From assembly GCF_000974365.1 (NCBI RefSeq), contig NZ_BAZW01000011.1, positions 28,089 through 92,088 of the forward strand: a stretch of 64,000 bases of DNA, given 5' to 3'. Positions 1 through 7,835 of the stretch are shown here, in pieces. The stretch comes from Geofilum rubicundum JCM 15548. GTDB lineage: Bacteria; Bacteroidota; Bacteroidia; Bacteroidales; Marinilabiliaceae. The notes beneath the pieces are model-generated. The model was not told where the DNA came from and did not search any database. It was given only the letters and a program-made list of their open reading frames with translations. How positions within the stretch are numbered: the stretch's first letter is position 1; each line of letters begins with the position of its first letter. The translations under genes and the position numbers were made by a program.

Positions 1-4
1 CTTC

Positions 5-1318
5 ATGCGATTACAGCACAAACTGGCCTTGGCCAATTTGCTTTTTAAGATAGTGTTCATGGGACTGTTTTTGGCAGTTACACCGTGGTTGTCAGAGCGC
101 ATTAATTTGTACCAAACCGATAATGATTTGATTGAGAAGCGGGAGGAGGTGATTGGCCTGATCTCCGATTTCGGTGTGGCGCCTTTTTTGGTGGACGAGA
201 CGGAAGACTATTTTGCCAGTTATAACATTCTCAAAGAAGAATTCATTAGTCTTGAGCAGATTGATTTGGACGAATACTGGAATTTTATTGAGGTTACCCA
301 ACGCCGCATCGATGATGAGGTGATCGATTACCGGGTGCTCAACTATTCTTTTCTGGTGGATGGGGAGACCTATCTTTTGGAAATCGGTCAAAGCCTTTCC
401 AGTATCGCGGTGACCGAAAGAAATATCCGTCGGGTCACCATCGCCTTTTTATTTCTGTTTTTGCTGGTTTCCGTCCTTTTCGAATTGGCATATACAGGTG
501 CCTTGTTGAAGCCACTTAATAGAATCGTAGCAAAAATCAGGGCCACTACCATACCTGAAAACTACGACCTTACCCCGGTTGTATCATCTACGCAAGATTT
601 TAAGATGCTGGATAGCACCCTTTCTGAATTGATGAAAAAAATTAGTGCTGCCCTTCAAAATGAGCGGGAAATCACCCAGAATATCTCCCATGAACTGCTG
701 ACGCCCATTTCCTTGTTACGTAACAAGCTGGAAAATATTTTGATGCGTGAGCAGATAGATGAGGAGCTGGCCATCAAAGTCAATGAGTCACTAGCGACCC
801 TGCACCGACTGAAGACGCTGGTGAACTCCTTGCTTTTAATTGCCCGTATCGAAAGTAACCAGTATTTGCGCAATGATAACGTGCAGATCGGCGATTTGAT
901 CAATGAGGTAGTGGAAGAGTTACATCCCATGGCTGATGATGGTGGCGTGGTGCTTATTCAGGATTACACCCGTGAATTGCATTTGTTTCAAGCCAATCGT
1001 CCCCTTCTGTTCTCCCTCTTTTTTAATGTGATTAACAACGCTCTGAAACATACACCCAGAGGCGGAGAGATTTGGATCCATGGTTATCGAAAGAAGAAGC
1101 GCTGTGTGGTTGAGGTTTTGGATAGTGGTGAAGGTATTCCTGCGGATTTACTGCCAGACATTTTTATGCGCTTTAAGAAGCGCAATGGTGCCGAGGATGA
1201 TGGCTCAGGCATTGGTCTGGCCATAGCCAAGTCGGTGGCCGATTTTCACCAAATCCGGGTGGAGGTCTCCTCAGAACCGGGCAAGGGAACACGCTTTGTG
1301 TTCAGTTGGGAATTGTAA
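5..1318 (+). CDS. Two-component sensor histidine kinase
   Basis: A membrane sensor kinase of 437 residues that autophosphorylates on His and passes phosphate to a response regulator, presumably encoded just upstream outside the window. Visible parts: a first membrane segment at about residues 12-30, a periplasmic stretch to about 142, a second membrane segment at 143-166, a HAMP-like linker, the dimerisation and phosphoacceptor box ISHELLTP with His229, then an HATPase domain with N box NVINNALKH (341-349), G1 box DSGEGIP (373-379) and G2 box GSGIGLA (400-406). The short periplasmic domain resembles CusS/ArlS-type kinases, but no ligand can be read from it. The ATG lies four bases from the window edge and gives a normal full-length protein. 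Confidence 0.93.
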   Translation: MRLQHKLALANLLFKIVFMGLFLAVTPWLSERINLYQTDNDLIEKREEVIGLISDFGVAPFLVDETEDYFASYNILKEEFISLEQIDLDEYWNFIEVTQRRIDDEVIDYRVLNYSFLVDGETYLLEIGQSLSSIAVTERNIRRVTIAFLFLFLLVSVLFELAYTGALLKPLNRIVAKIRATTIPENYDLTPVVSSTQDFKMLDSTLSELMKKISAALQNEREITQNISHELLTPISLLRNKLENILMREQIDEELAIKVNESLATLHRLKTLVNSLLLIARIESNQYLRNDNVQIGDLINEVVEELHPMADDGGVVLIQDYTRELHLFQANRPLLFSLFFNVINNALKHTPRGGEIWIHGYRKKKRCVVEVLDSGEGIPADLLPDIFMRFKKRNGAEDDGSGIGLAIAKSVADFHQIRVEVSSEPGKGTRFVFSWEL

Positions 1319-1485
1319 TATTTCCTGTTGATTTAGTATGAAATAAATACGGCCGGTGTGGGTGTGCTGTCAGGTCGCTTGGCCGGCGGCTTTTCGCGGA
1401 TATAATGGTCTTGTCCTCCTTTAAAGCATATATAATAAATATGATTTAAGTTGGTTTTTATAATGCATATGAGTAGAGACCGCAT

Positions 1486-1493
1486 TATATTTG
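1486..1493 (+). promoter_or_regulatory. Possible -7 box (TAnnTTTG) before the Rrf2 gene
   Basis: TATATTTG matches the Bacteroidota -7 consensus TAnnTTTG exactly and lies 20 nt before the chosen ATG at 1514. No well-spaced -33 TTG is visible, so this is a one-element match. It supports the internal ATG as the start, because the longer reading from TTG at 1451 would run through the box. Confidence 0.4.
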
Positions 1494-1513
1494 TCATACA
1501 AAATCATACAAAA

Positions 1514-1936
1514 ATGCTTCGCTTCTCAAATAAAATAAAATACGGCTTACAGTTTTTGCTCTTCCTCGATGTGGATAGCGAAGATTTTACCGACATACAG
1601 CGGGCCGCCTTGTCCTGCGAGATCCCCCAAAAGTTTTTGGAAGGCATCGCTGTCAGCCTCAAAAAACACGGCATACTGGAAGTGAAGCGGGGAGCAGGCG
1701 GTGGTTATCGCTTGTCGCGCACCCCCAAAGAAGTTACACTGGCCCAGATTGTTGACGCATTGGAGAGTGTCTCACCCAAAGTGGGCGCCAGCAATAACGA
1801 ACTAACCAGTCAGGTGGTCGAGGAGACATTAAACGATACCATCGATCAATTTTGGGCTTTGTTGCAGAATATCAGCCTGCATCAAATTCAAAAGAAATAT
1901 TATGAAAGCGCTGATAAACTGATGTATTATATCTAA
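1514..1936 (+). CDS. Rrf2-family transcriptional regulator (CymR-like)
   Basis: A 140-residue winged-helix regulator. The N-terminus MLRFSNKIKYGLQFLLFL is the typical Rrf2 opening, followed by a recognition helix around IPQKFLEGIAVSLKKHGIL and the wing GAGGGYRLSRTP. Only one Cys is present and the three-Cys Fe-S cluster of IscR is absent, so this is the cluster-free CymR type. It ends 12 nt before cysK, matching the known partnership in Bacillus in which CymR binds CysK and represses sulfur genes. I infer that it controls cysK and perhaps the downstream cysJI operon. A longer reading from TTG at 1451 is possible but its first 21 residues do not fit the family. Confidence 0.85.
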   Translation: MLRFSNKIKYGLQFLLFLDVDSEDFTDIQRAALSCEIPQKFLEGIAVSLKKHGILEVKRGAGGGYRLSRTPKEVTLAQIVDALESVSPKVGASNNELTSQVVEETLNDTIDQFWALLQNISLHQIQKKYYESADKLMYYI

Positions 1937-1948
1937 AACACGATAGCC

Positions 1949-2872
1949 ATGACAAAAATTGCACAAAACATTACAGAATTAGTAGGAAAAACCCCTTTGG
2001 TAAAAATCAACAAGTTGGTCGGCCCCGATGCCGGCGAATTAGTGGCCAAGTTGGAATTTTTCAATCCTGCAGGATCGGTCAAAGACCGTATTGCCTTGAA
2101 CATGATTGAGGATGCCGAGCGTAAGGGAATTTTGAACAAAGACTCTGTAATTGTGGAACCCACCAGTGGGAACACCGGCGTTGGATTGGCCTTTGTTTCT
2201 GCCGTAAAAGGCTACAAGCTGATACTGACCATGCCGGAGAGTATGAGTATTGAGCGTCGCAAGTTGCTGAAAAAGTTCGGTGCCGAGTTGGTGCTGACAC
2301 CTGCTGCCAATGGTATGAAAGGTGCCATTGCCAAAGCCACTGAAATTGCTGCCGAAAATCCCAATTCTTTCATTCCTCAGCAGTTTAAGAATGCGGCCAA
2401 TCCGGAAGTGCATCGCCAAACAACCGCCGAAGAAATCTGGGCAGACACCGACGGAAAGGTCGACTTTTTTGTCGCCGGCATCGGTACAGGTGGTACCATT
2501 ACCGGCGTAGGTGAGGTGCTTAAAGCCAGAAATCCCAATGTGAAAATTATCGCCGTTGAGCCCGAAGCCAGCCCCATTTTGTCGGGCGGACAACCCGGTC
2601 CCCACAAAATACAGGGCATTGGTGCCGGATTTATTCCCGATGTACTCAACACCTCCATTTACGATGAGGTAATCAAAGTTGGTAATGAAGAATCCATCGC
2701 CATGGCCCATCGGGCAGCCAAGGAAGAAGGTCTCCTTTGTGGCTATTCTTGCGGTGCAGCATTGGTAGCAGCCATTCAGGTGGCCAACCGACCGGAGAAC
2801 AAAGGGAAGCGCATTGTTGTCATCCTTCCCGACACGGGCGAGCGGTACCTCAGCACCTTCAACATCGAGTAA
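1949..2872 (+). CDS. cysK: Cysteine synthase (O-acetylserine sulfhydrylase)
   Basis: Pyridoxal-phosphate enzyme that joins sulfide to O-acetylserine to give cysteine and acetate in the cytoplasm. The 307 residues have the family length. The PLP lysine lies in GSVKDR (Lys45), the phosphate and substrate loop is PTSGNTG (71-77), and the glycine-rich cofactor loop [10 protein letters not shown] follows in the second half. It is the second gene of a probable operon after the Rrf2 regulator, 12 nt apart, and supplies the final step of the sulfite-to-cysteine route encoded downstream. CysM is possible, but the motif set and context favour CysK. Confidence 0.96.
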   Translation: MTKIAQNITELVGKTPLVKINKLVGPDAGELVAKLEFFNPAGSVKDRIALNMIEDAERKGILNKDSVIVEPTSGNTGVGLAFVSAVKGYKLILTMPESMSIERRKLLKKFGAELVLTPAANGMKGAIAKATEIAAENPNSFIPQQFKNAANPEVHRQTTAEEIWADTDGKVDFFVAGIGTGGTITGVGEVLKARNPNVKIIAVEPEASPILSGGQPGPHKIQGIGAGFIPDVLNTSIYDEVIKVGNEESIAMAHRAAKEEGLLCGYSCGAALVAAIQVANRPENKGKRIVVILPDTGERYLSTFNIE

Positions 2873-2936
2873 GTATTTAACGATTTTATCAAATATCGGC
2901 TGAAAGTCCGTTTTTTGACATCGCCTTTGAGGTCAT

Positions 2937-2967
2937 CCTTGTGGAGACGCGCCACGTCTTCACAAGG
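2937..2967. repeat. Inverted repeat / hairpin after cysK
   Basis: Thirteen-base arms (2937-2949 and 2955-2967) with a single mismatch enclose a 5-nt loop. There is no following T-run, so it is a weak intrinsic terminator on the + strand. The core GAGACGCGCCACGTCT resembles palindromes scattered in many bacterial intergenic regions, so a REP-like element is an alternative. Confidence 0.6.
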
Positions 2968-2991
2968 ACCCAATATTAAGAAAGTTAAAGA

Positions 2992-3124
2992 GGTCAATAG
3001 ATTATTAGGGCGTTAGGTATAAGGTAAGAGCAAGTCCTTAATTATAAGCTTATTACGTATATAGGCAACAGGGTTGTAACTGCTTGTAAATTAAGCAAAT
3101 AAAAAAAGCATAACGAACTATTGA
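2992..3124 (+). repeat. Dispersed ~130-bp intergenic repeat, copy A
   Basis: This stretch aligns with 42507-42632 in the same orientation at roughly 80% identity by eye. Shared blocks include CAAGTCCTTAATTATAAG, ACTGCTTGTAAATTAAGCAA and TAACGAACTATTGA. It starts with a TTAGG-like section related to the G-rich arrays elsewhere in the window. There is no open reading frame. It may be a small non-autonomous element or a conserved RNA; neither can be decided here. Confidence 0.7.
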
Positions 3125-3150
3125 GAGGCTTTAGCCCCACCATAAATATT

Positions 3151-3211
3151 AGGTCTTTGGTGCATTAAAGGAGAATGAAGTCATTCTTCATTTTTATCCG
3201 TAGAAAGACCT
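3151..3211 (+). promoter_or_regulatory. Possible structured leader upstream of cysJ
   Basis: AGGTCTTT at 3151-3158 is exactly complementary to AAAGACCT at 3204-3211. Between them GAATGA-AG-TCATTC can form an inner hairpin, and an alternative TGAAG/CTTCA pairing competes with it. It lies 85 nt before the cysJ start. No known riboswitch class is recognised; control of sulfite reductase is inference. Confidence 0.35.
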
Positions 3212-3295
3212 ACTTAAATTGTATGTAATAATTTACATAGTTTAATGTATTGCATACGTAGTTACCATTCCTGTTTAAAACCACATCCATTTAAC

Positions 3296-5116
3296 ATGTC
3301 AGACAACCAGTTATTTAAACCCGAAGAACGCAGTGAGCTGCAGCGGGTGCTTTCGACCATGAACCGGGAGCAGTTGCTTTGGCTTGGCGGCTATATCTCA
3401 GCGGCCATCGACTTTGCCCCTTCGGGCCACGATACATACAGCGATCCCATCATTGAGCCCCGTGCGGTGGCCCAGCATGCCGAGCCATCGGCAGCGGCTG
3501 AGGACAGTGCCCGCTCCTTGACCATTCTTTATGGTTCCCATTCCGGCAATTCGGAAAAAACAGCTCATATGGCTCGGCATGAGGCCGAGCGTTTGGGCAT
3601 TTCCTGCAAGGTGAAAAACATGGAGGACTACAACGCCCGCTTTTTGAAAGATGAGGAGCAAATCCTCATGGTGGTCTCCACCCATGGTGAGGGTGAACCG
3701 CCATTGGCGGCTCAGGAGTTGTACGATAAACTGGCCTGCAATAAGGGGCCCGACTTGTCGGAGATCCCCTTCGCGGTCATTGCCCTGGGAGATAGTTCCT
3801 ATCAGAAGTTTTGCCAGACCGGCTATGATTTTCACAGTTTCCTGAAGAAACTGGGCGCCGAACCTTTGCGGGAGGTGGCTGCCCTGGATACGGATTTTAA
3901 CAATGAACTGCCTTCGCTGATTCCGGCAGTCGTAAAGCTCTTCGCCTCATCCGGATCTTCCCCGGCAGCTGCTCCATCAGCGGCTAAAGAAAGGTCTGCC
4001 GATGTGATGGCTTCTGATACGCCCGTGGAGGCGCCAGTGCTGGAAAAGTTGCAGTTGAACGGAAGGGGATCGGAAAAGGAGACCTGGCACATTGAAATAT
4101 CTACGGATAAAAAAGGATTGGTGTACCAACCGGGCGATGCCCTGGAGGTCTATGCCAACAACAATCCGGAATTGGTTCGGGCGGTACTGGGCAAGGCGGG
4201 ACTAGAGGGGACCGAAAAGGTGGAAATCAATCAGCGCCGTTATTCACTGGAAGAGGCGCTGACCAATCATTTTGAACTGACCCTGGTCACCCCGCCGGTG
4301 GTAAAAAAGTTTGCCACCTTATTGGATGACGACGCGCTCAACAAACTGTTGGATGATGCCGACAAGCTGAACGAATTTATCCGGGGCACCGATGTGCTGG
4401 ATTTACTGACCAAATATCCGGTGAAGTTGACCATTGGGGAATTGTTGTCCTTTCTGCGTCACCTGCCACCACGTGCTTATTCTATTGCTTCGAGTCCCGC
4501 CGAGGTGGGCGACGAGGTGCACATTACCGTCGGTGCCGTGCGCTACGAGAAAGACCAGCGCTGGCGGGGTGGGGTATGCTCTACCTTTTTGGCCGACCGT
4601 CTGGAAAACGATGACAGCCTAAAAGTTAAAATTAAGCCCAACAACCAGTTTCGCTTGCCCTCAGATGGTGATACCCCCATTATCATGGTGGGTGCCGGTA
4701 CCGGCATAGCACCGTTTCGGAGTTTCATTCAGCACCGTTCGGCCACCGGCAGTAAAGGCAAAAACTGGCTCGTGTTTGGCGATCAGCATTTTACCACCGA
4801 TTTTTTGTACCAGTCGGAATGGCTCAAGTATAAAAAGTCCGGACTACTCACCCGCCTTGACGTCGCCTTTTCACGCGATCAGGCTGAAAAGGTCTATGTG
4901 CAGCACCGCATGAAACGCTATGGCAAGGAACTCTATCAATGGATCGCCGGTGGCGCTCACTTTTATGTGTGCGGTGATATGAAAAAAATGGCCGGGGACG
5001 TCAAAAATGCTTTTCTCGATATCCTGCAAATTGAAGGTCATATGAGTCGCGAAGAAAGTCAGGCGTATCTGGCCAAATTGCGGAAAGAAAAACGTTACCA
5101 GGAAGATGTTTATTAG
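3296..5116 (+). CDS. cysJ: Sulfite reductase (NADPH) flavoprotein alpha subunit
   Basis: The diflavin subunit that carries electrons from NADPH through FAD and FMN to the CysI hemoprotein for reduction of sulfite to sulfide. From ATG 3296 it has 606 residues, close to the 599 of E. coli CysJ. An N-terminal flavodoxin domain starts at TILYGSHSGNSEKTA, followed by the FAD-binding domain with RAYSIASSP and the NADPH-binding part with GAGTGIAPFRSF, ending in the usual aromatic tail YQEDVY. The reading extends upstream to 3245, but MSDNQLFKP fits the family start. cysI begins 52 nt downstream and completes the enzyme. Confidence 0.95.
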   Translation: MSDNQLFKPEERSELQRVLSTMNREQLLWLGGYISAAIDFAPSGHDTYSDPIIEPRAVAQHAEPSAAAEDSARSLTILYGSHSGNSEKTAHMARHEAERLGISCKVKNMEDYNARFLKDEEQILMVVSTHGEGEPPLAAQELYDKLACNKGPDLSEIPFAVIALGDSSYQKFCQTGYDFHSFLKKLGAEPLREVAALDTDFNNELPSLIPAVVKLFASSGSSPAAAPSAAKERSADVMASDTPVEAPVLEKLQLNGRGSEKETWHIEISTDKKGLVYQPGDALEVYANNNPELVRAVLGKAGLEGTEKVEINQRRYSLEEALTNHFELTLVTPPVVKKFATLLDDDALNKLLDDADKLNEFIRGTDVLDLLTKYPVKLTIGELLSFLRHLPPRAYSIASSPAEVGDEVHITVGAVRYEKDQRWRGGVCSTFLADRLENDDSLKVKIKPNNQFRLPSDGDTPIIMVGAGTGIAPFRSFIQHRSATGSKGKNWLVFGDQHFTTDFLYQSEWLKYKKSGLLTRLDVAFSRDQAEKVYVQHRMKRYGKELYQWIAGGAHFYVCGDMKKMAGDVKNAFLDILQIEGHMSREESQAYLAKLRKEKRYQEDVY

Positions 5117-5167
5117 CGGGCTCGCCCTTGCGCTCAAATGCTCACCCCCAAACTAAAAACAAATTGT

Positions 5168-6871
5168 ATGTCTAAATTACCTGAACCAATTGAGTGGACC
5201 CCCTCGCCGGTGGAACACATCAAGATAAAAAGTAACTTTCTGCGCGGCACCATCGTCGAGGGACTCGCCAATGATACCACAGGGGCCATCTGCAGTGATG
5301 ACACTCAGCTTATTAAGTTTCACGGCAGCTATCAACAAACCGACCGTGACCTGGATGGAGAGCGCAAGAAGCAAAAACTGGAACCGCTTTACAGTTTTAT
5401 GATACGGGCACGGGTACCGGCGGGTATTGCTACGGCCGATCAGTGGTTGGTGTTCGATCGACTGGCCGATCAGTATGCCAACGGAACGCTTAAATTGACT
5501 ACCCGACAGGCCTTTCAGTGGCACGGTATTCTGAAGCGCAACCTTAAAAAGACCTTGCAGGGCATCAACACGACACTGCTCGATACCATTGCCGCCTGTG
5601 GCGATGTGAACCGCAATGTGATGGCCACCTCCAACGAGGGACTGTCGCCACTGGTGGCTGAAGTGGCGACTTTTGCACAGACCATCAGCGATCATCTGCT
5701 GCCAAAGACAACGGCCTACCACGAAATATGGCTCGATAAAAAATTACTTTCAGAAGGTGGCAGCGATGAGGAGCCCATTTTGGGCAAGACCTACCTGCCG
5801 AGGAAGTTTAAAATTGCGTTGGCTACGCCGCCTTATAATGATACCGATGTCTTTGCCAACGATATCGGACTCATTGCCATTGGCGAAGGCGACCGGTTGG
5901 TCGGCTTCAATGTGGCCGTCGGCGGTGGTATGGGAATGACTTTCGGCAATGCTGAAACTTATCCCAGATTGGCAGACGTGATTGGTTATGTGTCCAAAGA
6001 GGAAGCGCTTCAGCTGATTGAAGAGACGGTGAAAATTCAGCGCGATTATGGCAACCGTGAGAACCGCAAACTTGCCCGTTTTAAATATACCCTCGACCGG
6101 CTGGGCACGGATGTTTTTAAAGAAATGTTGGAACAACGCAGCGGCATTCGGCTGCAACCTGCCAAACCCTACGAATTTACGCAGAACGGAGATGTTTTTG
6201 GATGGAAGCAGAACAGTCGCGGCAAGTGGTTTCTCGGTTTGTTTGTCGAGCATGGCCGGGTGAAGGACGTCGGTAATTATAAGCTCAAATCCGCTTTGCG
6301 CGATTTGGCGCGCATCAAGGTATGTGATTTCCGGCTCACCGGAAATCAGGGGCTGGTGCTCGGCCACATCGATGAAGGGGATAAGGTACAGGTCGAGAAA
6401 ATCCTCAGCAAGTATCAGGTCGATCATGTGGACAATCTTTCTGGTCTGCGCAAGCATGCCATTGCCTGTGTGGCGCTGAATACCTGTACACTGGCCTTTG
6501 CCGAAGCAGAGCGCTATCTGCCCCAGTTGAATACCAAAATAGAAGCCATTCTTCAGGAACTGGATCTGACCCACGAGGACATTCTGATACGAATGACCGG
6601 CTGTCCCAACGGTTGCGGCCGGCCCTTTCTGGGCGAGATTGGTCTGGTAGGCCGTACCCTTGGAAAATACAACCTTTATCTGGGTGCCGGTTTTTTGGGG
6701 GAGCGACTAAATACCCTGTATCGTGAGATGCTTGACGAGAACGAAATCCTGGATGAATTATCTACCCTGTTGGCCCTTTACGCCGAAGAGCGGAACGCGG
6801 GGGAGCATTTTGGTGATTTTGTCGTGCGTGCAGGCATTGTAGAGCCCAGTCAGTCAGTTGCAACCATTTAA
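5168..6871 (+). CDS. cysI: Sulfite reductase hemoprotein beta subunit
   Basis: Siroheme and [4Fe-4S] enzyme that performs the six-electron reduction of sulfite to sulfide. The 567 residues match the 570 of E. coli CysI. The four cluster ligands are visible as CVALNTC and CPNGC (C-x5-C and C-x3-C), the latter in TGCPNGCGRP. The N-terminal ferredoxin-like repeat includes TTRQAFQWHG. The start at ATG 5168 gives the normal N-terminus; an in-frame ATG at 5138 would add ten residues. It sits in an operon with cysJ before it and a DUF2061 gene 9 nt after it, and its cofactor is made by the siroheme genes downstream. Confidence 0.95.
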   Translation: MSKLPEPIEWTPSPVEHIKIKSNFLRGTIVEGLANDTTGAICSDDTQLIKFHGSYQQTDRDLDGERKKQKLEPLYSFMIRARVPAGIATADQWLVFDRLADQYANGTLKLTTRQAFQWHGILKRNLKKTLQGINTTLLDTIAACGDVNRNVMATSNEGLSPLVAEVATFAQTISDHLLPKTTAYHEIWLDKKLLSEGGSDEEPILGKTYLPRKFKIALATPPYNDTDVFANDIGLIAIGEGDRLVGFNVAVGGGMGMTFGNAETYPRLADVIGYVSKEEALQLIEETVKIQRDYGNRENRKLARFKYTLDRLGTDVFKEMLEQRSGIRLQPAKPYEFTQNGDVFGWKQNSRGKWFLGLFVEHGRVKDVGNYKLKSALRDLARIKVCDFRLTGNQGLVLGHIDEGDKVQVEKILSKYQVDHVDNLSGLRKHAIACVALNTCTLAFAEAERYLPQLNTKIEAILQELDLTHEDILIRMTGCPNGCGRPFLGEIGLVGRTLGKYNLYLGAGFLGERLNTLYREMLDENEILDELSTLLALYAEERNAGEHFGDFVVRAGIVEPSQSVATI

Positions 6872-6880
6872 CCGTCAGCC

Positions 6881-7111
6881 ATGAGCAACGAACAAAGACA
6901 AAGAAGTATTTTAAAGGCCCTTTCATACCGGATAACCGGCTCTTGTTTCACCATGGCAGCTGCCTACTTTTTTACCGGTGAATTATTGGTGGCCGCCTCC
7001 ATTGGTGGCATCGAAATTGTCTCCAAACTGCTTCTTTACTATTGGCACGAAAGGCTATGGGATAAGATCAAGTATGGTAAAAAGAAAAGTTCACCAGAAT
7101 ATGAAATTTAA
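6881..7111 (+). CDS. DUF2061 small membrane protein
   Basis: A 76-residue protein with the DUF2061 signature: RSILKALSYRITGS near the start, a hydrophobic hairpin over about residues 22-55 and the WHERLWDKIKYG end. The biochemical function is unknown. In Bacteroidota, members of this family recur beside or within sulfate-assimilation genes, and here the gene sits between cysI and the siroheme dehydrogenase with only 9 nt on each side. I infer a role tied to sulfur uptake or the sulfite reductase complex at the membrane. That link rests on position only. Confidence 0.85.
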   Translation: MSNEQRQRSILKALSYRITGSCFTMAAAYFFTGELLVAASIGGIEIVSKLLLYYWHERLWDKIKYGKKKSSPEYEI

Positions 7112-7120
7112 AACAGCGCC

Positions 7121-7585
7121 ATGTCTTTTTTACCCGTTTGTCTGCAAATAGAAAATGAACAAATCCTCATTATTGGCGGCGGCAAAGTCGCCCTTCACAA
7201 AATTGAGGGTTTGGAGCGCTTCACCCGTAACATCAAGGTGGTAGCACCCGAGGTGGTCGAGGGCATACGCCAGCGCTCATGGATCGAAGTGGATCAGAAG
7301 GGCTATGCGCCTGCTGATTTAGAGGGGCACTTGCTGGTCTTTGCAGCGACCGATGACCCTGAGTTGAATGCCCAAATAAAAAGTGACAGCCTGTCCCACC
7401 GCTGTCTTGTGAACCTCGTTGACAATCCCGCCAAGGGCGATTTTGCTTCACCGGCCATTTTCAAGCACAACAACATGGCCGTGGCCGTCAGTTCCAATGG
7501 GGAGAACGTTCATGCTTCTGTGCAGTGGCGGAACGAAATTCGCTCGCTGGTGGAGGATGGGACCATTAAGGCCATCCATCACTGA
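7121..7585 (+). CDS. Precorrin-2 dehydrogenase (siroheme synthase N-domain type)
   Basis: NAD-dependent enzyme converting precorrin-2 to sirohydrochlorin on the way to siroheme. The Rossmann motif is ILIIGGGKVALHKIEGL near residue 15. An asparagine- and aspartate-rich active-site region NLVDNPAKGDFASPAIF follows at about 105-120. At 154 residues it is shorter than Met8p or the roughly 215-residue CysG N-half, so it lacks most of the C-terminal dimerisation/chelatase region. Iron insertion may therefore rely on another enzyme. It lies directly after the DUF2061 gene, in the cysJI operon. Confidence 0.88.
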   Translation: MSFLPVCLQIENEQILIIGGGKVALHKIEGLERFTRNIKVVAPEVVEGIRQRSWIEVDQKGYAPADLEGHLLVFAATDDPELNAQIKSDSLSHRCLVNLVDNPAKGDFASPAIFKHNNMAVAVSSNGENVHASVQWRNEIRSLVEDGTIKAIHH

Positions 7586-7835
7586 TTAATTGGGGGCTAC
7601 GAAAATAGATCTTATCCGCTCGCTCGGCTTTGCCGCTTTGCTTGCAAAGAATTCCGCTAATTAAACGAATTGAAGATTGACGGAGTTTATTGAGAAAAAG
7701 ATAGATTTATTCAATTTTAAGGATGGGAATTAAAATCCATATAAATCAACTTTGGTTGATTTAAAATTTATGTAATTCGAGTAATTCGTGGATTCTTTAC
7801 CCAAAATCCTAAGTGGAAAATAAACATCGAAAACT
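7586..7835. other. Intergenic segment without gene
   Basis: The 250 nt between the siroheme dehydrogenase and cobA-hemD hold no credible frame. The part at about 7618-7662 is GC-rich, with CGCTCGCTCGG and TTGCCGCTTTGCTTGC. On the opposite strand it carries AGCGGAAT-type motifs like those in the repeat arrays at 47.98 and 63.93 kb. The rest is AT-rich and may hold the cobA promoter. Confidence 0.4.

Noticed and set aside
2039..2710. 223-residue frame antisense to cysK
   Set aside because: It lies wholly inside a clear cysK gene, resembles no family and is a product of codon composition.
5750..6574. 274-residue frame antisense to cysI
   Set aside because: The sense strand carries complete CysI motifs; the antisense protein has no signature.
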